Assembly (NCBI RefSeq): GCF_030272615.1
Contig: NC_081412.1
Span: forward strand, 344,833,870-344,897,869
From: Cryptomeria japonica
Lineage: Eukaryota > Streptophyta > Pinopsida > Cupressales > Cupressaceae
Direction of reading: 5' to 3'
DNA: 64,000 bases
Positions 1 to 11,510 of the stretch are shown in pieces. Each line of letters begins with the position of its first letter. Within the stretch, counting starts at the first letter, position 1. The position numbers and the translations under genes were made by a program. The notes beneath the pieces were generated by a model. That model was not told the origin of the DNA and did no database searches. It worked only from the letters and a program-made list of their open reading frames with translations.

Positions 1-2
1 AT

Positions 3-401
3 TGGAAAGCCTTTTATGTAAGAGAACTTGAAGAAAGCAGGAAAAAAAATGAAGAACTTAAAGAACTTGAAGCACTATTTGCAAGGAAAATGCCTAAAGG
101 TCCAGTTGGAAGTAAGTATGAAGGTAAAGCACCCTTTAAATGTTTTAATTGTAATAAGATTGGTCATATGGCTTCAAGATGCCCTGATAGACATGCTAGA
201 CTAAGAGAAGAAGCTAGAAGAACATACAAGCCTAACCCTGAATATCAGAGATACAGATTTAAGAAGAATAAAGATAAATCTTGTTATCTTGCTGATGAAG
301 GAGTGACTGATGATTCTAATGAGGATCCAACAGAAAATGGATGGGTTTTTGTTGTTATAACAGAAGATCAACCGGCACCTACAATCCAACCGGTAGAATA
401 G
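3..401 (+). pseudogene. Copia A gag, C-terminal part with zinc knuckle
   Basis: Nucleocapsid end of a Copia Gag, which packages element RNA in the cytoplasmic particle. The frame is open from base 3. It has a Glu/Lys-rich stretch, then the CCHC knuckle CFNCNKIGHMASRC at about 137-181, then a basic and acidic tail. It ends at TAG (399-401) after Pro-Val-Glu, and pol follows in the same frame. Copia B has a TAG at the same codon (28299-28301), so this stop predates both insertions. The N-terminal capsid domain is outside the window. Confidence 0.88.
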
Positions 402-1829
402 GCCTTGGAAGCTAAAATTGAAGTAAAGGATGAATGGATCATTGATTCAGGATGCTCACATCATATGACAGGTGATAAAGGTAATTTCCTGAACTTTCAA
501 GAATATAATGGAGGTCTAGTGAGATTTGGAGATGATAAAGCTTGTCTGATCAAAGGTAAAGGTACAATATCTCTTGATGGTAAGCATAATACTGACAATG
601 TTTACTATGTTTAAGGTTTAAAGCATAATCTTTTGAGTGTTGGTCAATTAGTTGAAAAAGGATTTCAGTTACAATTCAAAAATGGAAAATGCAAAATCAT
701 GAATAGAACTGGTTTAAAAATTGCAACCGGTAATCAAACTAGAGGTAATATTTTTCATTTGAATAATAGTGAAAAGACATGCTTGATTACACATATTGAT
801 GAAAGTTGGCTATGGAATAAGAGACTCTGTCATGTAAACTTTGATTGCATGGTGAAAATCAATACTACTAAGGCAGTTAGAGATTTACCTAAAATTGTCA
901 AACCTCACAATACAGTATGTAAGGAATGTCAATTTGGAAAACAAGTTAGAAATACCTTTAAAAGTATTCCAGAAAAATCCAATAATGCTCTTGACTTAAT
1001 TCATACTGATTTATGTGGTCCAGCTAGAACCAAAAGCTTACAAGGTGATAGATATTTCATGCTAATCATTGATGACTATTCTAGAATGTGTTGGGTTACT
1101 TTTCTCAGAGAAAAATCAAAAGCACTTGGGAAGTTCAAACTGTTCAAAGCTATGGTAGAAAATGAAACCGGTAAGAAGATCAAATGTCTAAGATCAGATC
1201 AAGGAGGAGAATTTACATCTAAGGAATTTAATGCATTATGTGAAGTCAATGGAATCAGAAGATAGCTATCAGCACCTCGGACACCACAACAAAATGGAGT
1301 TGTTGAAAGAAAAAATAGAACTATCTTGGATGCCGCTAGAAGTATGTTATCAGAAGCAAACCTACCACATGTATATTGGAGAGAGGCAGTAAGTACAGCG
1401 GTCTATACATTCAACAAAGTTCACATCAAAGGTGAAACCGATAAGACCCCTCATGAACTATGGTTTGGTATTACTCCTACTCTTGAATATTTCAGAATAT
1501 TTGGAAGCAAATGCTATATTAGAAGAGATGAGTATATTGGGAAATTTTATCCTAGAAGTGATGAAGGAATATTTCTTGGTTATTCATCTAAGAGTAAAGC
1601 ATATAGATGTTTTAACAAAAGATTGCAGAAAATTGTTGAGAGTACAAATGTGAAGATTGATGAACAATTCAGAGAAACTTCAAGGTATATAGATTATGAA
1701 CCGGCAATAGAAATTATAGAAAATGAACCTACACTGAACCCACCGGTACAGAATGAAGATCCAGTTACACCGGTATCATCTGAAAATTCCACTGTGACTA
1801 AGGAACAACAGCAAACAAAGACACCCTAG
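402..1829 (+). pseudogene. Copia A protease and integrase (pol N-terminal half)
   Basis: The aspartic protease active site reads DSGCSHHMTG at about 438-467. A GAG-pre-integrase domain follows (LWNKRLCHVNFD; His/Cys zinc motif through VCKECQFGKQ). The integrase core shows DLCGP, FMLIIDDYSRMCW, the second acidic motif RSDQGGEF and QQNGVVERKNR, so the D,D,E residues look present. The reading frame is broken by TAA at 612-614, TAG at 1263-1265 and TAG at 1827-1829. The TAG at 1263 is shared with Copia B at 29163; the TAA at 612 is not. Reading resumes in frame after each stop, so these are point nonsense changes. The element is dead as a protein source. Confidence 0.88.
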
Positions 1830-3283
1830 TATGTAAGATTGAATCATTCTGAAGATCAGATAATTGGAAATAAGTATAAAGGAGTTATGACAAGAGGAAG
1901 ATTGGCAAATGAAGAGGTATGTCTTATTTCTCAAATTGAACCATCATCAGTTAATGAGTCATGTGAAGATAAATATTGGATTAAAGCTATGGAAGAAGAA
2001 TTAGAACAAATTGAGAAGAATAACACTTGGACATTAGTTCCCCAGCCTAAAGATAAAAATGTAATTGGAACCAAATGGGTATTCAGAAACAAACTTAATA
2101 AAGATGGTAAGGTTATTAGAAATAAAGAAAGACTAGTGTGTAAGGGATATTCTCAGAAAGAAGGAATTGATTATAATGAGACCTTTGCACCGGTAGCTAG
2201 AATTGAGGCAGTCAGATTATTTTTGGCTTTTGCAACACATAAGAACTACAAAGTATATCAAATGGATATTAAATGTGCATTTCTGAATGGAGATCTTGAA
2301 GAAGAAGTTTACATTGAACAACCTGATGGCTTTTCTTTGACAGATAACAAAGATATGGTTTGCAGGTTAAAGAAAGCTTTGTATGGATTGAAACAAGCTC
2401 CAAGAGCTTGGTATGCAATATTGGATAAGTATCTTTTGAAGATTGGTTTTTCTAAAGATTTCACAGACTGATAAAGGTATATTCTTGAGTCAATCCAAGT
2501 ACTTAAAGGAGTTACTAAAGAAATTTGGGATGGAAAACTTTAAACCGGTAAGCACGCCTATGACTACAAATGACAAACTATCACTAAGGGATGAATCTAC
2601 ACCTGTTAATCCAACTAGGTACAAATCTATGATAGGAGGTTTACTATATTTGACATAGACCAGACCTGATATCATGAATGCAGTATGTATTGTTTCAAGA
2701 TTTTAGATTAATCCTAGAGAAAATCATGAATCAGCAATAAAAAGGATTTTCCAGTACTTGCAAGGCACTACAAATCTTGGATTATGGTATCCTAGAGATG
2801 AAAACTTTGAATTATGTGCATACACAGATGTAAATTGGGCAGGAGATGTGGATGATAGAAAAAGAACTACTGGCAGAGCATTTTTTTTTGGAAGCAGACT
2901 AGTTTCTTGGTTGAGTAAGAAACAAAGTTGTACATCCTTATCAACAACAGAATCAGAATATGTTGCAGCAACAACTAACTGTACACAGGTATTATGGCTT
3001 AAACAAATGTTGAAAGACATAAAGGTAAAATGCAAGGAACCTATAACTATCTATTGTGATAACATCACAGCAATTGATATATCTAATAATCCGGTACTAC
3101 ATTCTAAAACCAAACATGTTTCCATCAAACTAAATTTTCTACGGGAAAATGTTGAAGCAAAAGAAATAAAACTGGTTTGTGAATACTAAAGAGCAGATTG
3201 CAGATATTTTCACTAAACCTCTGCCTAAGGAGACTTTTGAATATCTTAGAGCATCTTGGGGTCATACCCCCACCAGTAGATAA
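1830..3283 (+). pseudogene. Copia A reverse transcriptase and RNase H, catalytic segment deleted
   Basis: The RT begins near [14 protein letters not shown] and runs through [13 protein letters not shown] and [12 protein letters not shown]. At about 2452 it jumps to SQTDKGIFL: compared with Copia B, about 180 bp (29604-29786 there) are missing, including the RT catalytic motif that reads FIDDIIFG in B. Only a short AG is shared at the breakpoint, which suggests illegitimate recombination. Further stops are TAG in TRPDI (about 2656) and TAG at 2704. RNase H follows (YTDVNWAGDVDD, SLSTTESEY, YCDNITAIDI, HSKTKHVSIK). A frameshift at about 3180 precedes the end IADIFTKPLP; the frame closes at TAA 3281-3283. 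Confidence 0.87.
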
Positions 3284-3365
3284 TTAGAGAGTTGATGTTT
3301 GTCATCAATCGGTAGAATTAACAGAGAAATATTTTACTTCGGCTATGATGAGGAAGCTACTTCTC

Positions 3366-3629
3366 AGGGGGAGTAGTTAGTATACTAAATTGGTTGGTAT
3401 TTTGTAATGAACTTGGTTTTGTAGTAACTTTGGCATTTGATGTCAAAGGGGGAGAGATTGGTATGGAAAAACTAAAGGAAACACATGTCACTCTCAAGGG
3501 GAGAGATTGTTACTTTGAGAAAGATTACTTATATTTTGGTAATTATTGGTATTTTGGTATTTGGCGTTTCTATTTTGGCACTTTGATGTTTTTCCATCTT
3601 GTGTTGCCATCAATGCCAAAATGGGAGAT
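3366..3629 (+). other. Copia A purine tracts and PPT hairpin arm
   Basis: Four G-rich purine tracts precede the LTR: AGGGGGAG at 3366, AAAGGGGGAGAGA at 3445-3457, AAGGGGAGAGA at 3496 and AAATGGGAGAT at 3619-3629, the last abutting the LTR. The last one has lost its G5 run, unlike related elements (GGGGGAGAT). The left arm GTTGCCATCAATG (3603-3615) pairs, with one mismatch, with 3655-3667 inside the LTR. Confidence 0.7.
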
Positions 3630-4702
3630 TGTTGGTATTTTGGTATGGTTTTGTCATTGATGTCAACATCTACTAAACCTTATCAACTCTGGCACTTTGG
3701 AGAATCAGCAACATTCATCAGCAAGCAAATGACTTATGCATAGTCACTGGTATCTGGTACATCGATCGGATATAATGATCACCGAAACTTGGAATGGCAT
3801 GGAAAACACTTGGTTATGTTGAAGACATCGTTTGGACACTTTGTCTTGGAAAACCATTTATTAGCATATTCGTATTTGCATATTTGTTGTTATGTGCAAA
3901 TAGGTCTAGGTTATACACCGGCAGGTTTATCTTTTCCAGATTAGCATGGCACGCTATGGAGATGACTTATTATTGTTGTAAATGCATTAAGCCGACATGT
4001 TGAATCGGTTATTGCATCGGGCATTAATTTATTTGTAAATTGATTTTATTGTAATATCTCTTAGAGCCGACCTACTAAAATTGGTCCTAGGTTATGATAT
4101 AAATGTAAGATCTTATTTGTAAGATTGGATGTGGAATGCGAAGAAGAATTGTGTGAAGGTATATGGGAGATTAAACAGAGCTATACACGCAGACATCATT
4201 TGAAGGTGAAGCAAGGTTTTTGTGAAAGCATATCAGAACTACACTGGTACTGAATCCAACATATGAAGATGCTATTTTGAGCAGTACATCCTTATTGGAT
4301 TTAACAATCCAATTGTAGTCAGTGTGACGCCTATTTTGTGTTTGAGTAGTGAGCTCTAGGTGCTTTTCCTTTCTACATGTGCAGACCCCATTTGTATACA
4401 CTTAATATCTGCAGTAGTATCATCTGATTGTGGGTAAGGTTTCCCGCCGTGGTTTTTCCCTTTACAGGGTTTCCACGTACAAATATTGGTATTAAGTGTT
4501 GTGGATGACTTTGTCTTTTTGTTTCATGCATTAATCTTTATCGGTATTGCAATTATCTAATAAAACTGTCCACCGGTATAAAAGACTGGTTCACCGGTAT
4601 TAAGTAGTAAGTTGGTTAAGTTGTTTTTGTTTTGAATTTATTTGACAACTAATTCACCCCCCCCCCCCCCCCCCGCCTCTCAGTTGTCTCCGGGACCTAA
4701 TA
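3630..4702 (+). repeat. Copia A 3' LTR
   Basis: It starts TGTTGGTATTTTGG and ends GGGACCTAATA, where sister copies end CCTAACA, so the terminal CA has become TA. It aligns along its length with the Copia B LTRs. Near its 3' end are the double hairpin (4430-4477), the TTCACCCC C-tract (about 4651-4674, unusually long) and CTCAGTTGTCTC. The 3' flank GAATT would be the target duplication, but the partner copy is off the window. Confidence 0.88.
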
Positions 4703-4704
4703 GA

Positions 4705-5501
4705 ATTCAGACCTATAAATGTAACAAAGGTCTTGTTAGATTCAATAAAGAAGATCACAGAATGCAATGCACAAGCCTATAAGGCTATTGATGATACAAT
4801 TCCAATTCTTAAATTGATTGCACCAAAGTGCACAGTTGATAATAAGGATTCTTTAGGACAACTAGACACATTGTCCAAGTTCATCACCAGTAACTTATTG
4901 ACTATTGATCAAATAAATGAGGATACATTTAAGGAAAGGATGATAAAGAAAAAAGAGAAATTCTTTGAGGATATTGTAAATAAGAAAAAGGAGAAAATGG
5001 ATACTCTATTACCAACTTGGAGAAATAATTCTTGACTCCGAGAAACTGTACAGGGACACCTGTAAAATAAATATTTTGACAGAGGATCTTGACAAGGAGA
5101 TCAGCAAAGCACAAGATAAGATAAACAATATTGCTAACAATTTAATAGGTGCATTGGATTCATTTTTGGAGTTAGAGAAGAAGATTGCAGAGCAAGAAGA
5201 GAAAATCAAGAAACTAGAAAATGACAAATAGGGAATAAAGGATAAAGCAAAGGACTTGAAATGCAGACTTAGTCCAAGACTTGAATACCTTATTTCTTTG
5301 AGAAAAGAAATATCTGAGGCTCTGGTTCCCAGACTGAAGATACCGGAAGAACAAATGCACATACTCATCAGTACAGTGCGGAAAACTCAAGAGGCAATAA
5401 ACGACAGCAAAACATTCAGTAACGGTGATAAATTTAATTTTGACAGATATCTTTCAGATTGTAACCCACCGGTTACAAGAATCCAAGCAGGACTCCACTG
5501 A
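4705..5501 (+). pseudogene. C1 unknown ORF, C-terminal helical domain
   Basis: This aligns by eye with C2 residues encoded at about 9186-9965: LDSIKKITECNAQAYKAI here against LDSIKRITDCNALSFKAI there, then SLGQLDTLSKFI against SLGKLDALSKLI. The second part (5256-5501) begins LSPRLEYLISL, as against LGPRLDSLITQ, and ends at TGA after RIQAGLH. Sequence between the pieces is frameshifted with a TAG at 5229. The protein is Lys/Glu-rich and predicted helical or coiled coil. No enzymatic motif is visible. I do not recognise its function. Confidence 0.6.
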
Positions 5502-5712
5502 CACCGAATGACAACCTTTGGCATTGATGTCAAAGGGGGAGTAGTGGGATGAGAAAAATGGTCAGAAGAAAGGACATCATCTGCTCAGGGGGAGCATACA
5601 TTTTTTGGCACACAGTTTTGGTAAGACAATTTTGACAGACTATTTTTGGATATCGTTTTGGACACTTTTGATTTTTCTCATGAGTGTTGCCATCAATGCC
5701 AAAGGGGGATAT
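5502..5712 (+). other. C1 3' untranslated region with purine tracts
   Basis: Non-coding. It holds AAAGGGGGAGTAGTGG near 5530, CTCAGGGGGAGC near 5585 and the terminal PPT AAAGGGGGAT (5701-5710). GTTGCCATCAATG (5686-5698) is a perfect 13-bp inverted repeat of CATTGATGGCAAC (5765-5777) in the LTR, which would place the PPT and LTR start in the loop. Confidence 0.7.
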
Positions 5713-6491
5713 TGTTGGCAAATGCACGCTCCAATGAGAAATCGTAGGTGATTGAAGGTTTTGTCATTGATGGCAACCTTACAATGATATGACCTCGGCA
5801 AGATAAAGATATCGGCACCGACAGACTCTACACCGGCATACAGAACACCGGCAGTGAAAGGAAGGATACCGGCACCTTGGCCGACTTCAATTTTGTTTAA
5901 AATGTATTTTGTAATTAATTGTAAAATCATTGTAAGCTGACATGGTGAGTTGTAATATGACTCGTATATGTATGAGATCATTTTGTAATAGGAAATGTGT
6001 GAAATAGGATGTGAAATAAGTAGACCTAATATGTGAAATATTGGTTAAGGGTTTATGTTGCAGCAGAGCTTAAACCAGTACTGAATGTGGCATAGCAGAT
6101 GCTGATCTGAAGTAGTACAAGACATTGGATTAGTATAATCCATTTTTGTAAGTCAGTGTGACTTCTTTTGTAATTGAGCAGTGAGCTCTAGGCACTTGGC
6201 CTTCTTGCATGTGTAGGCCCCTATTGTAAGAGTAATATTCCCTTATTGGCTAGTGAGCGAATATTGTGGGTCACAAATCCCACTGAGGTTTTTCCCACAC
6301 CAGGTTTCCTCATTAAAACACTGTGTTATGGTGTGCTTCTCATGTTTTTTTTATTGTTCTTAGTTACTGCATTAGTTTTGGTTTACCAATACACAGTTTT
6401 AATATGCTTTTCATGTTTTAAGTCAAGTAAATTTATATACCGGTTAGATACTGATTCACCCCCCCTCTCAATATCTTTGGGAATCCCAACA
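5713..6491 (+). repeat. C-family LTR (C1 3' LTR, possibly also C2 5' LTR)
   Basis: It starts TGTTGGCAAATG and ends GAATCCCAACA. It shows the shared LTR-end module: GTGGG/CCCAC (6266-6283), TGAGG/CCTCA (6284-6312), TTCACCCCCCC (about 6449-6460) and CTCAATATCTTTGGG. It aligns with the split LTR at 10179-10546 plus 32009-32478 at only moderate identity, so the two are old or belong to different insertions. No tRNA-iMet primer site follows it. Confidence 0.8.
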
Positions 6492-6690
6492 CACTTAACT
6501 GGCAAGCATTTAATGCAGTTGTTGGAGAACATTTTGGTTATGAAGCACCCAATAACCCTCATTTCAATTCACCAAGAATCCAAGCATTTGAAGAGCGCAA
6601 AGACAGAGAGAAAAGGCATTCTAAAGGCGAAGCAGCAAGGTGTTTTTAGGCATTCAAGGATTTCAAGTTAAAAGGTATTTATCTTTCAAA

Positions 6691-9600
6691 ATGGCATCTT
6701 CATCTTCTACACCTGAATTTATTGCAAACCCTACTGTGGTAGAAAACATTAAGTGCCCTAGACCCATGTTTAAAATCATTCCTAAGATTGCTAAGCAAGA
6801 TGATTTCATTGGAGCCTTTTCTAAGATTCGGGAATTGCTTTTGTCGAAGACCCAAGGATTTATATTCACTACAACATAGAGAATTTAGGGTCTGGTGATT
6901 TGAAAAACATGTACAAAGATGTTATAACTGATGAACAAGGTTTAGTCAAGACGAAGCATAAGATTGTTAAGGATTTAGGATTTGTTGAAATTTTGAACAT
7001 TCTTGAATTTTCGGAAGAGATAGTTTGTTTTGTACTGAGAAAAGTTCATGGGGAGTTTATGTGGCTAGACTCTATTTTTAAAATTACTAAGGAAGAAATC
7101 AAGGTAGTTACTGGTTTACCCTCAACCGGTACTAGGCCTGACAAAAAGAAGAAGATACCAAACAAGGGTGTTATGGACCTAACCGGAGCTACATTTGACA
7201 ATAGATCTCTTAGGGTTAGTGACATCACTGATGCAAATGTGAAATATGTGAGTATGGTATTTGGATACAGAGTTACTCATGCAAATAGGTTAAATTTTGT
7301 TTCTAGCTTGTGTATACATAGTGCATATGAAATGGTTAAGAATAATGCTAAAATTGACATCTGTGAATGGCTTAAGGATGAACTGCTAGATAACTTGAAA
7401 AAGATTAAGGGTGAGAAGAAGGGAACATTACGTTTCAGGAATCCACTTGTGTGTTTAATGCTTTACTTCACAAAGGAGATACCCGGCATTGGTCACAAGG
7501 ACTTTGCATATGACATCTTGATAGGTAGACAGATCATGGAAGATATTATCAACATAGGTGCTAATAGTGATAACATTGTAGCAGACTATTTCAAAAACTT
7601 CCAAACCAAGATGAAGGCCAAAGAAAGGATACCATAGATTATTATGGATAACTATGACAAACAAATACGTTTTGTAATCAAAAGAGATGAAACATGGATG
7701 GAAGTTGTTACTCGTAGAACCATTTGGATAACAAAGATGGGATATGAAGTTGATCTAAATATTCTTGAGGCTTATGCTAAGACACCTCTTGATGCACCAA
7801 GGGAACCTTCTGAAGAAATTTTTGGCAGTGCTGGCACTATTGAGAGTGTTGTTTTGATATAGAAGCAGAGAAAAAGAAGAGAAATATTCATCAGAGATGC
7901 ATCCAAAATGGCTAAATAAGTTAAGGAAAATGTGATGAACTTAAGTGGTATTTCTGCTAGTGAACTAGAAGGACTGGAACCGGTGCTCATGTTTCACCAA
8001 TTGTCACTTCTTCTGATACAGACAGTGGTAAGGCAGTAGAGTTCAAAAGAGTTGAAAGGAAGAAGAGGAAACCTTCACCGGTAAATTCTTCTTCTACTAA
8101 AAGGATAAGAACATTAAAGAAGAAGCAAGAGGTTGTGAGAGAGCCCAAGAATAAATTAACTCCAAAGAAGAAACAACAACCTAAGGCACTGGATACCCTT
8201 ACATCGGAGCAATTGATCAATGAAATAACACAAGAAGATAATCTTAACAATGTGAATAAATTTTATCATTCTTTCAAGGACTCTGACAAGGAGACAATAG
8301 AGGAAAGCATTATTTTTCATCTTGACATCTACAAGAAAGTTTTGATTGAGGTTGTAGATGATCTGCCTCATCACTTATATTTGAGGTTAGAGGCTAAAAG
8401 AATGTCAGTGATGGAAAAGGATAAAAAGTTAAAGGTTGAAGAATTATTGGCGATTCACCTTGTTAATTTCAAGGAAGACATTGATGAACTGATTGCTAAA
8501 GCCAACCGCTCAGTTTTTGTGAGTGGTCACCAACAGGTTAGTCTAATGGCTGGGAGAGTGAAAGAAATAGCAAATGAAACTGCAGCCAAATGGGACATAT
8601 TTTTTGTTGAAAACAAAAAGAAAGAAGAAAGGGATAGACAGAAAATGCATAAGTCTTTTGCAAAGGTATATCAATAGGACAAAGGTAAAGGTGGAATTGG
8701 TAGTGTACATGTTATAAAGGTCAAAGATAACCTTTCTCCACCGGCATGGGACACCCCACCAATAACTTCAGGGACACCAGTACATATAGATAGTCAACCA
8801 GAAAAGAAGGCTGAAGAAAGAACTAATGATGATACTAATCCAGAATCAGAAATTCTTTTTACTTTGAATGTAGATACACAAGAGTTTAATATTGTTATGG
8901 ATAAAGATATTGCAGATGTTAAGACAGTTGATGCTATGAATGTTGAGATCTCTAAGTCACTGGTTAACACTATTGACTCTCAGAATAGTGAAATATAGGT
9001 GGAAGCTAAGAAGCCTAACACTGAGAAACCAGTAGAAGCAGAGGTACATACACAGAGTGAGAAACTGACAGCAACTTTAAAAAAAGAGGAAATAAATGTT
9101 GGAAACGAGGAAGTGGTTAAGGCAATTGGTCAAGTATCTATTGAAAAGAAAGTTATTACAGAACCGAGCACATCCACTATAGATTTCAGACCAATAAAGG
9201 TAACAAATGTTCATTTGGATTCAATTAAGAGGATCACAGATTGCAACGCCTTATCATTCAAGGCCATTGAGGATACATTGCCTATTTTGAAAATGATTGC
9301 ACCGGCATGTAAGATAGATCATATTGATGGTTCTTTGGGTAAATTGGATGCATTATCCAAACTTATTGCTTCAAATGTTCTAACTGTAGATAAAGTTAAT
9401 GAAGAAACTATTAAGGAAAGGGTGAATAAAGAAAAGGGTGAATTCTTTGAGAAGACTATCAAGGACTGTACTGAGCATATTGATTCCTTATTATCGGTAC
9501 TTAATTCCATAATTTTGGAATACAAAGAATTATATAAGGAAGCCTCACCACCTGACTGAAGACATTGATGAGAAGATTAAGAAAACACAAAAGGAGATCG

Positions 9601-9965
9601 ATGACATAGTAGATAATATGATAGGTTCTTCAAAACTTACCTCGGTTTTTTATCAATAAATGGCAATTTTTTAGGAAAAGATAGAGAAACTGGAGCAAGA
9701 AAAAGAAAGGATAAAGATGAAGGCCTGGGAGATGAAAAAAAAACTTGGTCCAAGATTGGACAGTCTTATAACTCAGGGGGTTAAGCTATCTAAAGCATCA
9801 AATCAAGGAGACCGATCACTAAAGCAACAGATGCATTATCTGATCGGCATGATCCAGCAGACCGAAACCATTATTTCTGATAATAATAAATTCATGCAAA
9901 GCCTGAATCTAATATTGGCAGATATCTTTCAAATTGTAAACAATCAGTTACAGGCTATGAGGTAG
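6691..9965 (+). pseudogene. C2 long ORF of unknown function (helical core, basic linker, coiled-coil tail)
   Basis: The ATG at 6691 opens MASSSSTPEF, chosen as the first in-frame start after a 200-bp leader. A frameshift lies near 6880. The globular region 6900-7862 includes EIKVVTGLPSTG and the helical core CEWLKDELLDNLKKIK ... CLMLYFTKE, which aligns with G and H. Stops at 7635 (TAG) and 7860 (TAG) and a frameshift near 7975 follow. Next come a strongly basic, NLS-like linker (KRVERKKRKPSP; KKKQEVV; about 8040-8190) and a Lys/Glu-rich coiled coil to 8677. A same-frame acidic/Thr-rich spacer with TAG at 8675 and 8996 leads to the tail LDSIKRITDCNA (about 9216) through QAMR (TGA-equivalent TAG 9963). 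It has no polymerase motifs. Function unknown; a Gag-like or chromatin-associated structural role is only a guess. Confidence 0.6.
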
Positions 9966-10178
9966 AATTTTGTATTATTTGACTCTTTTTGACATCCTTT
10001 GTCATTGATGCCAAAGGAGGAGTAGCATGGAGAAAAATTTATGGAGGAAAATGCACAGGAGAAATCACTTGCTCAAGGGGAGCACACTCTTTTCGGGGAT
10101 CAGATTTGGACTTCATTTTTGGACAACAGTTTTTGGATTTTTCTCATGAGTGTTGCCATCAATGCCAAAGGGGGAGAT
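9966..10178 (+). other. C2 3' UTR with PPT
   Basis: Non-coding tract ending in AAAGGGGGAGA (10167-10177) next to the LTR start. GTTGCCATCAATG (10152-10164) pairs 12 of 13 with 10219-10231. Inside it, ATGCCAA and TTGGCAT form a tighter 7-bp stem around the PPT. A further purine tract AAAGGAGGAG lies at about 10012. Confidence 0.7.
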
Positions 10179-10546
10179 TGTTGGCATTCTCCACTCACAT
10201 GAGAATGGTTGATGTTGTCATTGATGGAAACCAACCGGTAACAAGATTCTATAGGTTCACCGACAACGTAGACATCATCTACTGGCATCGGCAGGCACAA
10301 CAAGTTCATTCATTGGCATCTAGTTTACACTAGCAATAAAGCATACTGGCACTCAGGCTGACATAAGATAAGTTTTGTTTATATGAATTGTATTGTAATG
10401 TAATTAATTATCTGTAAGATGACATGATGTATTGTAAAGACTCATATACGTATGAGATCTTATAGGTAATTTTGATATGAGAAAATATACAGAATAGAAG
10501 AAAGGCGATTATGTAATAGATCATAGAAGATAGGTTATGTGAGCGA
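10179..10546 (+). repeat. C2 3' LTR, left part
   Basis: Starts TGTTGGCATTCTCC. It is interrupted after 10546 by Copia B and continues at 32009; AGCGA is present on both sides (10542-10546 and 32004-32008). Confidence 0.85.
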
Positions 10547-11510
10547 TGTTGGTATTTTGATATGTTGATATGGTTTTGTCATTGATGTCAACACTTGTCA
10601 ACACTTACCAGCACTTGGAGATTTGGTTATATTCACTGACAAGTCAATGACATATGCACAGTCACCGGTATTTGGTTCACCGGTAGGTTATATTGTTCAC
10701 CGGCACTTGGAATGACTTGCAGACTACTTGGTTATGTTGAAGAAATTGTTTGGACACTTTGATCACTTGGTTTTGGCAATTTGGTTATTGATCTAATTGG
10801 GTTTGCATATTTGTTGTTACCGGCAAATAGGTCTAGGTTATGCACCGGCAAGCATATCTATTCCATATCAGCACGACACATTATGGAGATGATTTGTTAT
10901 TATTGTAAATGTATTGAGCTGACATGATGCATCGCATATTGATTTATTTGTAATTGATTTTATTGTAATATCTCTTAGTGAGTCGACCTACTCAATTGGT
11001 CTTAGGTTATGGTATTAATGTAAGATCTCATTTGTGAGATTGATATAGGACTGTAAAAAGGATTGTAACAAGGTATATGTGAATATAAGCAGAGCTATAC
11101 ACGTAGACATCATTCAAGGTTGAAGGAAGGTTTGAAGAAGGCATATCAAAGCTAAACCGGTATTGAATCCAGCATATGAAGATGCTATTTTGAGTAGTAA
11201 ATTTTCATTGAATTTAACCATCCAATTGTAGTCAGTGTGACTCCCATTTTGTGATTGAGCAATGAGCTCTAGGCAGCTGGCCTTTCTGCATGTGCAGACT
11301 CCATATTGTACACACATACTATCTGCAGTAGTATCATCTGATTGTGGGTAAGGTTTCCCACCGTGGTTTTTCCCTTTACAGAGTTTCCACGTACAAATAT
11401 TGGTGTTATGTGTTGTGGATATTATTGTCTTTTTGTTTCATGCATTAATCTTTATCGGTACTGCAATTAACCGATAAAACTATCTACCGACATAAAGTTT
11501 GGTTTACCGG
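10547..11510 (+). repeat. Copia B 5' LTR, part 1
   Basis: Starts TGTTGGTATTTTGATATG, matching 30971 onward. It carries the double hairpin GTGGG/CCCAC (11344-11361) and CGTGG/CCACG (11362-11391). It is interrupted at TTTACCGG by the Tat element. Confidence 0.92.

Larger units (their letters stand above)
1..4702 (+). mobile_element. Copia A, 3' part (5' LTR and most of gag lie left of the window)
   Basis: Ty1/Copia retrotransposon entering from the left edge: end of gag, pol in the order protease, integrase, reverse transcriptase, RNase H (PR-IN-RT-RH), several purine tracts, then the 3' LTR. Position 1 corresponds to about 27904 in Copia B, so roughly 690 bp of gag plus the 5' LTR are missing. 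The right end adjoins C1 coding sequence homologous to C2 at about 9185, so A inserted into C1. The LTR length near 1 kb and the iMet primer site of the sister copy fit a SIRE-like lineage, but I did not prove the lineage. Confidence 0.9.
4703..6491 (+). mobile_element. Element C1, 3' portion (non-autonomous, cut by Copia A)
   Basis: The sequence right of Copia A matches the end of the C2 internal region and continues through purine tracts into an LTR at 5713-6491. It carries only the C-terminal part of an unknown ORF and no polymerase sequence. Its 5' part is left of Copia A, outside the window. Its LTR is followed directly by the C2 leader, so this LTR may also serve as the 5' LTR of C2 (a tandem formed by LTR-LTR recombination), or C2 may have lost its own 5' LTR. 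Confidence 0.75.

Noticed and set aside
4650-4676. Very long C-run as an assembly error
   Set aside because: C-tracts of 7-18 bases occur at the same place in all related LTRs, so the tract is real, although its exact length may be wrong.
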